A DNA stretch of 64,000 nucleotides from Paenibacillus sp. FSL H8-0332 (GCF_037963835.1 NZ_CP150145.1:5766001-5830000); one strand, 5' to 3'; shown: positions 1-8,312, numbered from the stretch's first letter. Program-made: numbers and translations. Notes: generated by a model from the letters alone, not told the origin.

Positions 1-1
1 C

Positions 2-343
2 CAATTCCCCTTATACTGGTACAGCTACCCACCGCTGCTGAAAAAATGGCTGGACGATGTGTTCACTCACGGCTGGGCTTACGGTTCGAGCGGGAACAAG
101 CTGCAGGGTAAGAAGCTGGGCATTGCTATGACCATTGGCGATAAAAAGGAAAACTACCAGCCTGCCGGGTCTGTTTCTTTTACAGTAGATGAGATCATCG
201 CCCCGTTCCAGGCCAGTGCCATCCATGTCGGCGCAGCCGCCCTACCTTACTTCGCCGTGTTCGGCGCTTCCTTCCAGGCGAGTGACGATGAAATTAATCA
301 GAGTGCCGTGGAGTATCTGGAGTATATCCTTCGGAACCGGTAA
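2..343 (+). CDS. NAD(P)H-dependent oxidoreductase, flavodoxin-like fold (3' part only)
   Basis: The gene enters from the left edge, so only the last 113 codons are present. The readable part begins QFPLYWYSYPPLLKKW and continues through GWAYG, the pattern of the flavodoxin-fold quinone reductase family (KefF, MdaB and general stress protein 14 types). These are cytosolic FMN/FAD enzymes that reduce quinones or nitro compounds with NAD(P)H. The aromatic PLYWY stretch lies near the flavin in that family. The stop at 341-343 is followed within 10 bp by the end of the convergent SagB-type gene. Family assignment is good; the substrate cannot be told from a C-terminal fragment. Confidence 0.8.
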   Translation, partial: QFPLYWYSYPPLLKKWLDDVFTHGWAYGSSGNKLQGKKLGIAMTIGDKKENYQPAGSVSFTVDEIIAPFQASAIHVGAAALPYFAVFGASFQASDDEINQSAVEYLEYILRNR

Positions 344-350
344 TATGCCG

Positions 351-1112
351 CTATTCCCGCTTCTTCCCGACCGCGCCAAGGTAGATCACAAATTCTTCAT
401 CGCCATCCAGTTCGAGCACCTCATCAATCAGCTGCTGATCATATATTCCGATGGCACAAGCTCCGGCCCCGATGGATTCACTGGCCAGGTACAGATTCTG
501 GCAGACATGCCCGGCATCGATGAGAATTTTTTTGTGCGCGGAGATATCATATTTCCATTCCGACCGGTACGGCGTAGTGCTCCAGGCGAACAGAACAGCA
601 GCCTTCTTGGCGAAATTGGGAACAAAGGGCTGATCCAGCGTGATCGCATCAATCTTCTGTTCCAGCTGGTCTAATTCAAACATAAATAACAGCTTGTGCT
701 CCACAGGAAGGTACCGGTAGATGCCCTGTGGTATACCTTTGACCCGCATAATCATCAGATAGGTCTCAAACGTATGGGTCGCCCCGCTGCACGGTACCGT
801 CCGCAGAGTCAGTCCGTTCTTGCTCATCCCCGTAATACCCTGCGTGGCCCACAGTAAATAGGATAGCTCCTCCAGACTTAGCGTGTCGGCCGAATAGAAT
901 CTTGTACTCCTTCTTTGGCCGATGCAATCCACAATATTGTTCTGACTCACAACGTCCCGGCTGACCTCAGGCAAATCAATGATCTGTGCTCCCTCATCAT
1001 AGGGCTTCACAATCGGCGGCTGCGCGATGCCCTTAATCTTGTCTGTTCGGATATGCTTGAATTCATGAAAATTCGATTTCAGCAATTGTCTCTGTTGTTC
1101 GTATCTTGTCAT
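351..1112 (-). CDS. SagB/ThcOx-family nitroreductase-like oxidoreductase
   Basis: A 253-residue FMN-dependent oxidoreductase of the nitroreductase fold. Residues near 67-90 (RRSTRFYSADTLSLEELSYL) match the conserved entry of SagB/ThcOx domains, and the GAGACAIGIYDQ stretch near 220 matches the C-terminal flavin-binding part. Family members either dehydrogenate azolines in thiazole/oxazole-modified peptides or act alone on unknown substrates. No cyclodehydratase (SagC/D, YcaO) and no precursor peptide are visible nearby, so a RiPP role is not supported here. An AT-rich stretch of about 100 bp upstream probably holds the promoter. It converges with the preceding oxidoreductase. Confidence 0.82.
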   Translation of the reverse strand: MTRYEQQRQLLKSNFHEFKHIRTDKIKGIAQPPIVKPYDEGAQIIDLPEVSRDVVSQNNIVDCIGQRRSTRFYSADTLSLEELSYLLWATQGITGMSKNGLTLRTVPCSGATHTFETYLMIMRVKGIPQGIYRYLPVEHKLLFMFELDQLEQKIDAITLDQPFVPNFAKKAAVLFAWSTTPYRSEWKYDISAHKKILIDAGHVCQNLYLASESIGAGACAIGIYDQQLIDEVLELDGDEEFVIYLGAVGKKRE

Positions 1113-1234
1113 TATAGATCCTCCCGGCGTCCCTTGATCCTATAAATTTATCATGTGATTTGAATTAGTTTGTGATTATAATCACTATCTTTACAAATAC
1201 AAAGCTATTTTTGCAGCGATGACTGTCCTGCTTG

Positions 1235-1283
1235 AAAAACAGACCAAATGATGCCTTCTTACCCGACGGCAGTCACTTGGTCT
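1235..1283 (-). terminator. Intrinsic terminator of the retropepsin-like gene
   Basis: Imperfect hairpin: AGACCAAATGATGCC (1241-1255) pairs with the arm at 1268-1283, and a T run follows on the minus strand. It lies downstream of the leftward gene ending at 1343. Confidence 0.65.
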
Positions 1284-1342
1284 ATTCCTGTTTATTTTCA
1301 AAAAAATAATCCATATACTATTGAAGCATGGAAGCGATATTT

Positions 1343-1717
1343 TTAATGCGAACGCAACTCCATCTTTTGCATATCTACGATAAAACCATAAGTCCGCAAG
1401 ATATCCAATCCAAGCAATCCTTTGTGAGACTTCGGAAGTATTCCCACATCAATCTCCACATCTTTAATTATAAATGCATCAATTTCAATTTGATCCATCA
1501 CTTTAGTGTAAAAAGGTACCGTTCCCCCAACACCATACGCTTCATAAACAGGGTCTCCGTTTTCATAAGTTACACCTATCTCTTCAAGTACATCAGGACT
1601 GAACACAGTATGCGAGGAACCCGTATCAATAATGATATCCTTAATTTGCAGCGTTCTCCCTAGATAGCATACGGAAATATCTATTGTCAGGAGTTGTCCA
1701 TCATAAGCTATCTTCAT
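1343..1717 (-). CDS. Retropepsin-like aspartic protease domain protein
   Basis: A 124-residue protein consisting of little more than one retroviral-type aspartic protease half-domain. It shows DTGSS near residue 31, the active-site D-[TS]-G triad, followed by a hydrophobic strand and a second conserved GLLGLDIL block near 103 typical of single-domain retropepsin-like proteins. Such proteins would act as dimers; physiological substrates in Firmicutes are generally unknown. I chose the ATG at 1717 because it forms an ATGA overlap with the stop of the upstream gene, which suggests translational coupling. An in-frame start at 1768 exists but would lie inside that upstream gene. Confidence 0.75.
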   Translation of the reverse strand: MKIAYDGQLLTIDISVCYLGRTLQIKDIIIDTGSSHTVFSPDVLEEIGVTYENGDPVYEAYGVGGTVPFYTKVMDQIEIDAFIIKDVEIDVGILPKSHKGLLGLDILRTYGFIVDMQKMELRSH

Positions 1718-1962
1718 GATCGCCGCCTCACTCTCATCAATGGGTCTCTGCGCAGATGAATAACGCACTCCTCATTGGCAGTGTGATAGACAAGATTTCC
1801 AGGTTCGGCGCTGAAAAATTCCTGGTTGGCGTTCTTCTCAGATACTGCACGAACAGGAGCTACTTCCGTTATAATTTTCTTATCATCTTCCTCACGATAG
1901 TCAAGAATGGAAAGCAAAACAAATTGGTCAGGAAACAATTCTCTTACTTGCTGCCATTTCAT
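1714..1962 (-). CDS. Conserved-looking small protein coupled to the retropepsin-like gene
   Basis: An 82-residue acidic protein beginning MKWQQVRELFPDQFVLL and ending in an Arg-rich tail. No family is recognised with certainty. A GGAGG ribosome-binding site lies 9 bases before the ATG. Its stop overlaps the start of the retropepsin-like gene by 4 bp, so the two form one translationally coupled unit. A substrate, chaperone or regulator role relative to the protease is possible but not shown. Confidence 0.7.
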   Translation of the reverse strand: MKWQQVRELFPDQFVLLSILDYREEDDKKIITEVAPVRAVSEKNANQEFFSAEPGNLVYHTANEECVIHLRRDPLMRVRRRS

Positions 1963-2058
1963 TCTTTCACACCTCCCGGGTAGCCATCGATAAAAGTGGT
2001 TCTAATGAATTCATTTTATCATAGTTTGAAATCGAATTGAGAGTTGGCACGCCAACAA

Positions 2059-2095
2059 CAAAAAACCTCCCCTCATCCCGAAGGATAAGAGAAGG
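2059..2095 (-). terminator. Intrinsic terminator after gerE
   Basis: On the minus strand a CCTTCTCTTATCC arm (2095-2083), a TTCG tetraloop and a GGATGAGGGGAGG arm are followed by TTTTTTG. It lies 31 bp downstream of the gerE stop. Confidence 0.8.
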
Positions 2096-2125
2096 CTTAA
2101 ACGCATCACCTCTGAAGCATGGCAG

Positions 2126-2350
2126 CTAGATTTTCAGCTCCCCAAGCTTGATCAGCTCGACAACCGCTTGTGAACGGCCTTTTACGTTTAATTTTTGCAT
2201 TACGTTTGAGATGTGGTTGCGGACGGTTTTTTCGCTGATGAATAACAGTCCGGCAATATCCCGTGTAGTTTTGTCCTGCACAAGAAGCTCGAATACTTCG
2301 CGTTCACGATGCGTCAACAAAAATTTGCTATGATGTTCGTTGCCCTTCAA
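2126..2350 (-). CDS. gerE: Spore coat/germination transcription factor GerE
   Basis: A 74-residue stand-alone LuxR/FixJ-type helix-turn-helix protein. The core LLTHREREVFELLVQDKT followed by LFISEKTVRNHISN and MQKLNVKGRSQAVVEL is nearly the same as Bacillus GerE, the late mother-cell regulator that works with sigma-K on coat genes. I chose the TTG at 2350 rather than the in-frame ATG at 2392. An AAGGAGG sequence lies about 10 bases before the TTG, and this start gives exactly the 74 residues known for GerE. The gene stands alone and is followed by its own terminator. A CATAGTATG sequence about 80 bp upstream resembles a sigma-K -10 element but is not a full match. Confidence 0.95.
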   Translation of the reverse strand: MKGNEHHSKFLLTHREREVFELLVQDKTTRDIAGLLFISEKTVRNHISNVMQKLNVKGRSQAVVELIKLGELKI

Positions 2351-2392
2351 TGGTGTCACCCCTCCTTGCCCTGGGTTTGTTTGGTATAACAA

Positions 2393-2774
2393 GGTAAAGG
2401 GATACAGTCAAACCATACTATGTGGAGGGGCAGTTAATGGTGCTGTCACAGCATTAAATTGGGCGGGGGCAGGCGCGGAGTCTGGACAATCCAGGCATAT
2501 CGCAGCCAGGACGCAGCAAAACAGGCCGCAGCTCCTTATGCGTTAAGGGCGGCAGCCGGCGGGCACATGCAATAGAATTCGAGTTACAGCAACAAGCTGT
2601 ACCGGTCCGTCACGCCCTTTCGGTCACGCCGGTTTCTCCGGTAGAGATTGTTGTTGCACCCCCAGTGTAATGTATGAAATGGATTCCATAGCAAGCTTTT
2701 TATCGGCCGAAAAGCTGTTCATTTCTATGTTAGAATAAGGTCATACCAGTCTCACACAGGAGGCGCAGACGAAC
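2393..2774. other. Intergenic region between gerE and the LacI-type gene
   Basis: About 420 bp, counting from the gerE start, lie between the divergent genes. The region should hold both promoters. I see an AGGAGG site immediately before the rightward gene but no convincing operator palindrome, RNA structure or small gene. Open frames here are short and lack ribosome-binding sites. Confidence 0.5.
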
Positions 2775-3752
2775 GTGGCTAATATTAAAGAAATCGCCCG
2801 GATGGCCGGAGTATCTGTAACGACCGTCTCACGGGTGCTGAATAATCATCCGTATGTCAGCAAGGACAAAAGAGACGCTGTACTGCAAACGATTGAGCAG
2901 CTCGACTATACCCGCAATATGAACGCCGTTCATCTGATTACCGGACGTACCGGTGCGGTGGCGGTGATTCTGCCTTATATTCATGCTTTTTATTTCTCGA
3001 TTATTATGAATGGACTTGCCCATGAAGCGCTGCTCTCGCAATACCGGCTGATTCTGTGCCAGAGCAATTATCTGGAGGAAGAAGAAATCAAAGTGCTGGA
3101 GATGCTGCGCCATAAAGAGATTGACGGTGTCGTGATTGTATCTACTGCGCTGAAGCCGGAGATCATCGAGGAGTATACGGCTTACGGTCCGATTATCACC
3201 TGCCAGGACAGCGGAGAGCGGCGCTATTCCTCTGTCTATATTGAGCATTATGCGGCTTTCAAGCAGGGGCTGGAGTATTTGACCGGCAAAGGTTACCGCT
3301 CCATCGGTTATTGCGAGGGACGGCGTAACGGCAGCAGCGCAGTGATCCGGCAGACCGCTTACCGCGAATTCATTGCTGAGCATCAGCTGGCTTTTGAAGA
3401 AGAATGGATGATCTATGACTGTACAACGGAGGAAGACGGCGCAGCCGCTGCACTGTCTCTGCTGAAAATGTCTCAGCGGCCGGAAGCCATGATTATTACG
3501 GGAGACCATGTAGCCGCCGGGCTGATCATTGAAGCGCGCAGAGCCGGTCTAAGCATCCCTGATGACCTGGCGGTTATGGGCTTCGACAACCAGCCGATCG
3601 GCCGGCTGCTTCAGATCACCACCATGGACAACCACTTGTATGAGATGGGGGCCGCCGCTTTCCGCATTATCCATGAGCAGATTCACTCGGAGCGCCCCGA
3701 GCCGGTCTACCGCAAGCTGGACTACCGGATTATCGAGCGGTCCACGGTGTAG
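2775..3752 (+). CDS. LacI-family transcriptional regulator
   Basis: A 325-residue DNA-binding repressor/activator. Residues 1-45 carry the LacI helix-turn-helix (IKEIARMAGVSVTTVSRVLN) and hinge helix. Residues 60-325 are the periplasmic-binding-protein-like sensor domain, ending with the typical IPDDLAVMGFDNQPIG and LTTM-like blocks. It starts at GTG with AGGAGG 11 bases upstream. It is monocistronic: a terminator follows 58 bp after the stop. No sugar transport or catabolic genes are adjacent, so the inducer is unknown. Confidence 0.93.
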   Translation: MANIKEIARMAGVSVTTVSRVLNNHPYVSKDKRDAVLQTIEQLDYTRNMNAVHLITGRTGAVAVILPYIHAFYFSIIMNGLAHEALLSQYRLILCQSNYLEEEEIKVLEMLRHKEIDGVVIVSTALKPEIIEEYTAYGPIITCQDSGERRYSSVYIEHYAAFKQGLEYLTGKGYRSIGYCEGRRNGSSAVIRQTAYREFIAEHQLAFEEEWMIYDCTTEEDGAAAALSLLKMSQRPEAMIITGDHVAAGLIIEARRAGLSIPDDLAVMGFDNQPIGRLLQITTMDNHLYEMGAAAFRIIHEQIHSERPEPVYRKLDYRIIERSTV

Positions 3753-3809
3753 AATAGGGCTGGCTTCCGGGCAGTTATAGAGACAGCAGCTTCAAAAATA
3801 TGCGTACAG

Positions 3810-3836
3810 CGTCCTCTGGCCGGGGGACGTTTTTTT
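3810..3836 (+). terminator. Intrinsic terminator after the LacI-type gene
   Basis: CGTCC (3810-3814) pairs with GGACG (3825-3829), followed by seven T residues. Confidence 0.75.
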
Positions 3837-3876
3837 GTGCATTTTATGTGAGTTATATGCGCGGTTTCTATGAATA

Positions 3877-3888
3877 TGATAATTATCA
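3877..3888. promoter_or_regulatory. Accessory Fur-like palindrome upstream of efeO
   Basis: TGATAATTATCA is a perfect 6-6 palindrome built from the two Fur half-site cores without the central bases of the 7-1-7 consensus. It ends 8 bp before the -35 box of the efeO promoter. Confidence 0.45.
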
Positions 3889-3896
3889 CATTTTTA

Positions 3897-3925
3897 TTGA
3901 CAGGCAAGGGTTGGAGAATTATGAT
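3897..3925 (+). promoter_or_regulatory. Sigma-A promoter of the efeOBU operon
   Basis: TTGACA (3897-3902), a 17-bp spacer and TATGAT (3920-3925) form a near-consensus vegetative promoter. It is flanked on both sides by Fur-like palindromes and lies about 50 bp upstream of the efeO start codon. Confidence 0.8.
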
Positions 3926-3936
3926 AAGTCCATTAT

Positions 3937-3951
3937 TGATAATGATTATCA
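3937..3951. promoter_or_regulatory. Fur box overlapping the efeO transcription start
   Basis: TGATAATGATTATCA is an exact match to the 7-1-7 Fur consensus TGATAATNATTATCA. It starts 11 bp after the -10 box, so bound Fur-iron would block transcription initiation or early elongation. This is direct sequence support for iron repression of the downstream uptake operon. Confidence 0.9.
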
Positions 3952-3976
3952 TTCACAAAAGGAGTGTCCACAATCT

Positions 3977-4900
3977 ATGAAGATTAGTCATGCTGTACCT
4001 GCGGGTCTGTTAGCAGCTTCCCTCCTGCTTGCCGGATGCGCAAGCAAGGATAACAGTAATAACGATGGCAACAAGGGCAACAGTGGTAACAACTCCGGGA
4101 ATAATGCCGCAGCCCAGGCAGGTAGCGGGGCCGCCAGCACACCGTCAGCCACTGCTGCCGTAAGCGGAGCCGGGGCGGACTTCACTACTGCCATCGACGA
4201 ATACCGGAAATACGTCATTGAACAATGCGATGCGTTCGTCAAGCAGACCGAGGGCTTCACGGATGCCGTTAAGGCAGGCAAGCTGGAAGAAGCCAAGGCG
4301 CTGTATGCTCCGGCACGCATGTATTATGAGCGGATCGAGCCGATTGCTGAAGCGCTTGGGGATCTGGACCCGAACATTGATGCCCGTGAGAATGATGTAG
4401 ATGCAGCGGAGTGGCGCGGTTTTCATAAGATTGAACAGGCACTCTGGCAGAATCACACAACGGAGGGCATGACGGATGTCGCGGACCGCCTGCTGAAAGA
4501 TGCGCAGCTGCTGCGCGCCAAGGTGGAGACGGCGGGAATCGATGCCAATCTGCTCGTTACCGGGGCTGTTGAGCTGCTGAATGAGGTCTCCTCCTCCAAA
4601 GTAACGGGGGAAGAGGAGCGTTACTCCCATACGGATTTGTATGATTTTGTGGCGAATGTGGAGGGGGCACAGAAGATCTATGAGCTGCTGAAGCCGGAGC
4701 TGGCCAAAAAAGACCCGGCCCTTGAGCAAACCATCGGCGAGCGGTTCACCGCCTTAATGAATGAGCTGGCGCCGTTCAAATCGGGGAAGGGCTACGTCTC
4801 TTACGAAATGCTCAAACCGGAGGAGGTCCGCAAGTTAAGCCAGAACCTCGACGCCTTGGCTGAGCCGCTATCCAATATGGGAACGATTCTGGGAGTGTGA
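3977..4900 (+). CDS. efeO: EfeO/EfeM-type iron-uptake lipoprotein (M75 domain)
   Basis: A 307-residue exported lipoprotein of the ferrous/ferric iron system EfeUOB. The signal peptide ends in a lipobox LLAGC (residues 18-22) and is followed by an Asn/Gly/Ala-rich linker to about residue 60. Then comes an imelysin/M75-like domain with the HxxE motif (GFHKIEQALW), thought to bind iron and deliver it to the permease. No N-terminal cupredoxin domain is present, so it is the short EfeM-like form. I chose the ATG at 3977 because GGAG lies about 12 bases upstream and the signal peptide begins there; a longer frame would read through the promoter. First gene of a Fur-box operon. Confidence 0.92.
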   Translation: MKISHAVPAGLLAASLLLAGCASKDNSNNDGNKGNSGNNSGNNAAAQAGSGAASTPSATAAVSGAGADFTTAIDEYRKYVIEQCDAFVKQTEGFTDAVKAGKLEEAKALYAPARMYYERIEPIAEALGDLDPNIDARENDVDAAEWRGFHKIEQALWQNHTTEGMTDVADRLLKDAQLLRAKVETAGIDANLLVTGAVELLNEVSSSKVTGEEERYSHTDLYDFVANVEGAQKIYELLKPELAKKDPALEQTIGERFTALMNELAPFKSGKGYVSYEMLKPEEVRKLSQNLDALAEPLSNMGTILGV

Positions 4901-4904
4901 CGAT

Positions 4905-6251
4905 ATGAACAAGAAAGACAAGAATTCCCGGAATAAGGCTGACGCGGATCACGGAATTCCTGCGCCGGAGACCCAGCTGTTCAACACCAAATTCAGCCGC
5001 CGCGATATGCTGCGGCTTACCGGTGCCTCGGGTCTCGGGCTGCTGCTGGGCGGAGGCGGTGTGGGCGGCATTATGGCGGCACGCCAGGCAGCGGAACGGG
5101 CGGTCCCGGCCGCTGCAGCCTTAGGGCAGAATGAAGAACAGGCGGAGACGATCCCCTTCTACGCCAAGCACCAGGCGGGCATTCTTACTCCTGCACAGAA
5201 TTTCCTGTGCTTCGCTTCCTTTGATCTGACGACTACCAGCATCAGTGATGTACAGAAGCTTATGCAAGCCTGGACTACTGCCGCTGCCGCGCTTACTTCC
5301 GGCACAATGATCGGAACTGCGAACGACAAGCCCAATCTTCCGCCTACTGACACCGGCGAGGCGGATGGGCTCACCCCTTCCAAGTGTACGCTTACCTTCG
5401 GGGCAGGTCCGGCCCTGTTCGACAGCCGCTTCGGCCTCTCCGGCAAACGGCCCGCCTCCTTCACCGACCTTCCGGCATTCACAGGTGACAGTCTGGAGCC
5501 GCAGTGGTGCGGCGGCGATCTCTGTGTGCAGGCCTGCGCGGATGATATGCAGGTGGCGTTCCATGCCATCCGCAATCTGGCCCGCATCGCCCGGGGTACG
5601 GCGGTGCTGCGCTGGACCCAGGAAGGCTTCCAGCGCAGCAGCAGCGCCGATCCGTCAGGCGGCACCCCGCGTAATCTGCTCGGCTTCAAGGACGGCACGG
5701 GGAATCCGGACGTCACCGATGAGACGCAGATGCGAAATATCGTCTGGAACGGCAGTGCCGATGGCCCGGCCTGGATGAACGGGGGCACGTATCTTGCGCT
5801 GCGCCGCGTACGATTCCGTATTGAGGTCTGGGACCGCTCCTCGCTGAGCGATCAGGAGGCCACCTTCGGACGGCACCGGCAGAGCGGCGCACCGATTGGA
5901 GCCGGGGATGAATTCGCCGAGCTGAATCTGGAAGCGGCGGATGCTACCGGCAAGCCGCTCATCCCGCCGGACTCCCATTCCGCTCTCGCCCATGGAGATG
6001 GCTTGGTCCAAATGCTGCGCCGCTCCTACTCCTATTCCAGCGGCATAGATCTCAAGACGGGACAGCTTGATGCCGGTCTGGTGTTCATCAGCTTCCAAAA
6101 GGATTTAGTGAAGCAGTTCGTCAGCATCCAGCAGCGCCTCTCCAAAAATGACCGGCTGAATGAATATATGGTTCACACCGGCAGCGCCGTTTTCGCCTGC
6201 TTCCCGGGTGTACGCGAAGGCGGCTATATCGGGGAGCTGCTGCTGGGATGA
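4905..6251 (+). CDS. efeB: EfeB deferrochelatase/DyP-type haem peroxidase
   Basis: A 448-residue Tat-exported DyP-type peroxidase. The twin-arginine motif SRRDML at residues 31-36 is followed by a Gly/Leu-rich hydrophobic stretch. The family signature GFKDGTGNPD (about residues 258-267) contains the catalytic Asp of the GxxDG motif. In EfeUOB systems this protein is proposed to oxidise ferrous iron or release iron from haem outside the membrane. It starts 4 bp after the efeO stop, and its stop overlaps the possible efeU start, fitting one polycistronic mRNA. Length is typical of Gram-positive EfeB. Confidence 0.95.
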   Translation: MNKKDKNSRNKADADHGIPAPETQLFNTKFSRRDMLRLTGASGLGLLLGGGGVGGIMAARQAAERAVPAAAALGQNEEQAETIPFYAKHQAGILTPAQNFLCFASFDLTTTSISDVQKLMQAWTTAAAALTSGTMIGTANDKPNLPPTDTGEADGLTPSKCTLTFGAGPALFDSRFGLSGKRPASFTDLPAFTGDSLEPQWCGGDLCVQACADDMQVAFHAIRNLARIARGTAVLRWTQEGFQRSSSADPSGGTPRNLLGFKDGTGNPDVTDETQMRNIVWNGSADGPAWMNGGTYLALRRVRFRIEVWDRSSLSDQEATFGRHRQSGAPIGAGDEFAELNLEAADATGKPLIPPDSHSALAHGDGLVQMLRRSYSYSSGIDLKTGQLDAGLVFISFQKDLVKQFVSIQQRLSKNDRLNEYMVHTGSAVFACFPGVREGGYIGELLLG

Positions 6252-8095
6252 CTGAATGCCTGAGAGGAATGATCCCGATGAAGATCACGGTTACACAGAG
6301 TCCATGGCGGCAGTTCAGGGCAGCGCTGCTGCTCCTCTGCCTGCTTGTGCTGCTGCCCGGCGCGCCGGCTTCTGCGTCAGGCGCGCCGCTGGATGAGCTG
6401 CTGCCGCCTGTAGGCAGCGCGCTGGTCGAGGCCGGCCAGAGCCGCTGGGAGGCGGCGGCGGCCGATGTAGAATCGTTCGCGGCGCTGTGGCGCAGCGCGA
6501 ACGAGGGCACGCCGGACCCGGCACTCGCCGGTCCGGCTGCGGAGGTGGACGCCGCGCTGGCAGCCGCGGCAGAAGCCCTGGCGGACGGCGGCGGCGCACC
6601 CGCCAAGTCCGCACTGTCCACGCTCGCCCGCAGCGTGGACGCGTTCGTCACCGCCGCCGCAGGCGAAGGCGGCGGTGACACGGGCGCCGCCGGACGCGCA
6701 GCGGCGGCGAAGCTGCTGCCCGCGGCGGAGCGCACGCGGGATGCGGCACGCAGCGCCGACTGGGCCGCGGCGGCGGAAGCCTACCGCGCCGTGGTCAACG
6801 GCTGGACGCCGGCGGAACGCGGCATCCGGGCGGACAATCCCGCCGTCTACGGCTTGCTGGAGACGAAGATGAGCCTGCTGCGCATTGCGCTGCAGGCAGA
6901 GCCGGTCCGCGGGGAGGCCGCGCAGGCCGAAGCGGAAGCGCTGGTAACGCTGCTGTCCGGCTACAGTGAAGGCAAGGCCGTCGATACCGGAGGCGCGCCA
7001 GCGGAGCCGGCTTCCATTGAAGGGCTGATCAGCTATCTGAAGCAAGCTTCCGCCGCCGCCCAGGCCGGTGACAGCGCTGCCGCCGCTGATATCATGGAGC
7101 AGTTCATCGCTGCCTGGCCTTCGGCTGAAGGCCAGGTCCAGCTGGCCTCGCCCAAGGTCTATGCCAGCATTGAGAATGAGAGCACCGCCGTTACCGGCTA
7201 TTTGCTCTCCAGTCCTCCGAAACTGAGCCAAGCGCTGACACTCCTGGACACGATGCTCTCGGAGCTGACACCGCTGGCCGGGGAACAGACTTATACCGCA
7301 TGGGATGCGGCACTCATTCTGCTGCGCGAGGGGCTGGAGGCGATTCTTGTACTCGCCGCCTTGCTTGCCTATCTGCGCCGGGAAGCAGTACCGGCGGCCC
7401 GCCGCTGGGTCTGGTCTGGCGCGGCGGCAGGGTTGGCTGCAAGCATCGGCCTCGCCGTATTGCTGACCTACTCCCTCTCCCAAGCCGCCTCCGGTGGCGC
7501 ACGCGAGCTGATCGAAGGCATCACCGGCCTCGCCGCCGTGGTCATGATGCTCACTGTCGGCCGCTGGCTGCACGGCAAATCCAGCACGGCGGCCTGGAAT
7601 AAATATGTGGACCGCCAGATGCAGGGCGCCCTGGCCAAAGGCAATCTGTGGTACCTGTTCTTCATCGCTGCGCTGGCCATTTTGCGCGAAGGGGCCGAGA
7701 CTACGATTTTCTACGCAGGGATGGCACCGGCCATCGATACCTCTCAGCTGCTGCTCGGGATTGGCAGCGCCCTAGTGGTTCTGATTATCCTCGGCTATGC
7801 CATAATTGCACTGAGTGCCAGATTGCCGGTTGCCGCCTTCTTCCGTGCTGCTACTGTGCTGATCTACTATCTGGTATTCCGCTTCCTCGGTGAGAGCCTC
7901 CACGCCTTGCAGATCGCAGGCAAGCTGCCTGCCCATAACGGGCACAGTCTGCCTTCCATCGGCTGGCTTGGCATGTATCCGACCTGGGAGACCACCATCC
8001 CGCAGCTGCTCATTCTCGTCTTCATCCTTTGGGAGCTGCTGCGCGGCAGACGTACTGCCAACAGGACGAAGGCCGCAAAAGGGATCACTAAGTAA
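6248..8095 (+). CDS. efeU: EfeU/FTR1-family iron permease with long extracellular N-terminal region
   Basis: A 615-residue membrane permease for high-affinity iron import. A signal-peptide-like segment (about residues 11-42) precedes an extracellular region of roughly 300 residues that is very Ala-rich. The C-terminal third is polytopic and carries the two REGLE-type iron motifs, LREGLEA near 360 and LREGAET near 480, as expected for FTR1 proteins. The ATG at 6248 overlaps the efeB stop (ATGA); the ATG at 6278 has GAGAGG 10 bases upstream and is an equally good start. The 6.4-6.9 kb part is noticeably GC-rich, reflecting Ala/Gly codons. Last gene of the efe operon. Confidence 0.93.
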   Translation: MTECLRGMIPMKITVTQSPWRQFRAALLLLCLLVLLPGAPASASGAPLDELLPPVGSALVEAGQSRWEAAAADVESFAALWRSANEGTPDPALAGPAAEVDAALAAAAEALADGGGAPAKSALSTLARSVDAFVTAAAGEGGGDTGAAGRAAAAKLLPAAERTRDAARSADWAAAAEAYRAVVNGWTPAERGIRADNPAVYGLLETKMSLLRIALQAEPVRGEAAQAEAEALVTLLSGYSEGKAVDTGGAPAEPASIEGLISYLKQASAAAQAGDSAAAADIMEQFIAAWPSAEGQVQLASPKVYASIENESTAVTGYLLSSPPKLSQALTLLDTMLSELTPLAGEQTYTAWDAALILLREGLEAILVLAALLAYLRREAVPAARRWVWSGAAAGLAASIGLAVLLTYSLSQAASGGARELIEGITGLAAVVMMLTVGRWLHGKSSTAAWNKYVDRQMQGALAKGNLWYLFFIAALAILREGAETTIFYAGMAPAIDTSQLLLGIGSALVVLIILGYAIIALSARLPVAAFFRAATVLIYYLVFRFLGESLHALQIAGKLPAHNGHSLPSIGWLGMYPTWETTIPQLLILVFILWELLRGRRTANRTKAAKGITK

Positions 8096-8112
8096 ACATA
8101 CTAATTATGTAT

Positions 8113-8159
8113 AAGCTGCAATCTGTGTTTGCCTTTAAACACGCAGATTGCAGCTTTTT
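8113..8159 (+). terminator. Intrinsic terminator of the efe operon
   Basis: AAGCTGCAATCTG (8113-8125) pairs perfectly with CAGATTGCAGCTT (8144-8156), followed by a T run. Confidence 0.92.
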
Positions 8160-8230
8160 GTATCTACCACAAATACACCACCTCAGTCCCCTTAATTCAG
8201 CCCCAGCCCAACCCCAAACCAAACTGCCTA

Positions 8231-8312
8231 TTGCAACCTTCCGCGATTTGTTTTATTCTGATTATGAAAATAATTTTCTTATTAAACTCTGTTATTATGT
8301 AAATTAATTTCA
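8231..8312 (+). promoter_or_regulatory. Candidate promoter and tandem operator of the RpiR-nagB-nagA operon
   Basis: TTGCAA (8231-8236), 17 bp, TATTCT (8254-8259) is a plausible sigma-A promoter. Two related palindromes follow: GAAAATAATTTTC at 8266-8278, covering the expected start point, and GTAAATTAATTTC at 8300-8312. The surrounding sequence also forms a larger inverted repeat between 8258-8276 and 8301-8319. RpiR-family operators often contain TGAAA/TTTCA-type dyads, so autoregulation by the next gene is a reasonable inference. Confidence 0.5.

Noticed and set aside
6377..7573. Long minus-strand frame opposite efeU
   Set aside because: It arises from GC-rich third positions in the Ala-rich efeU region; efeU has clear FTR1 motifs and this frame has none.
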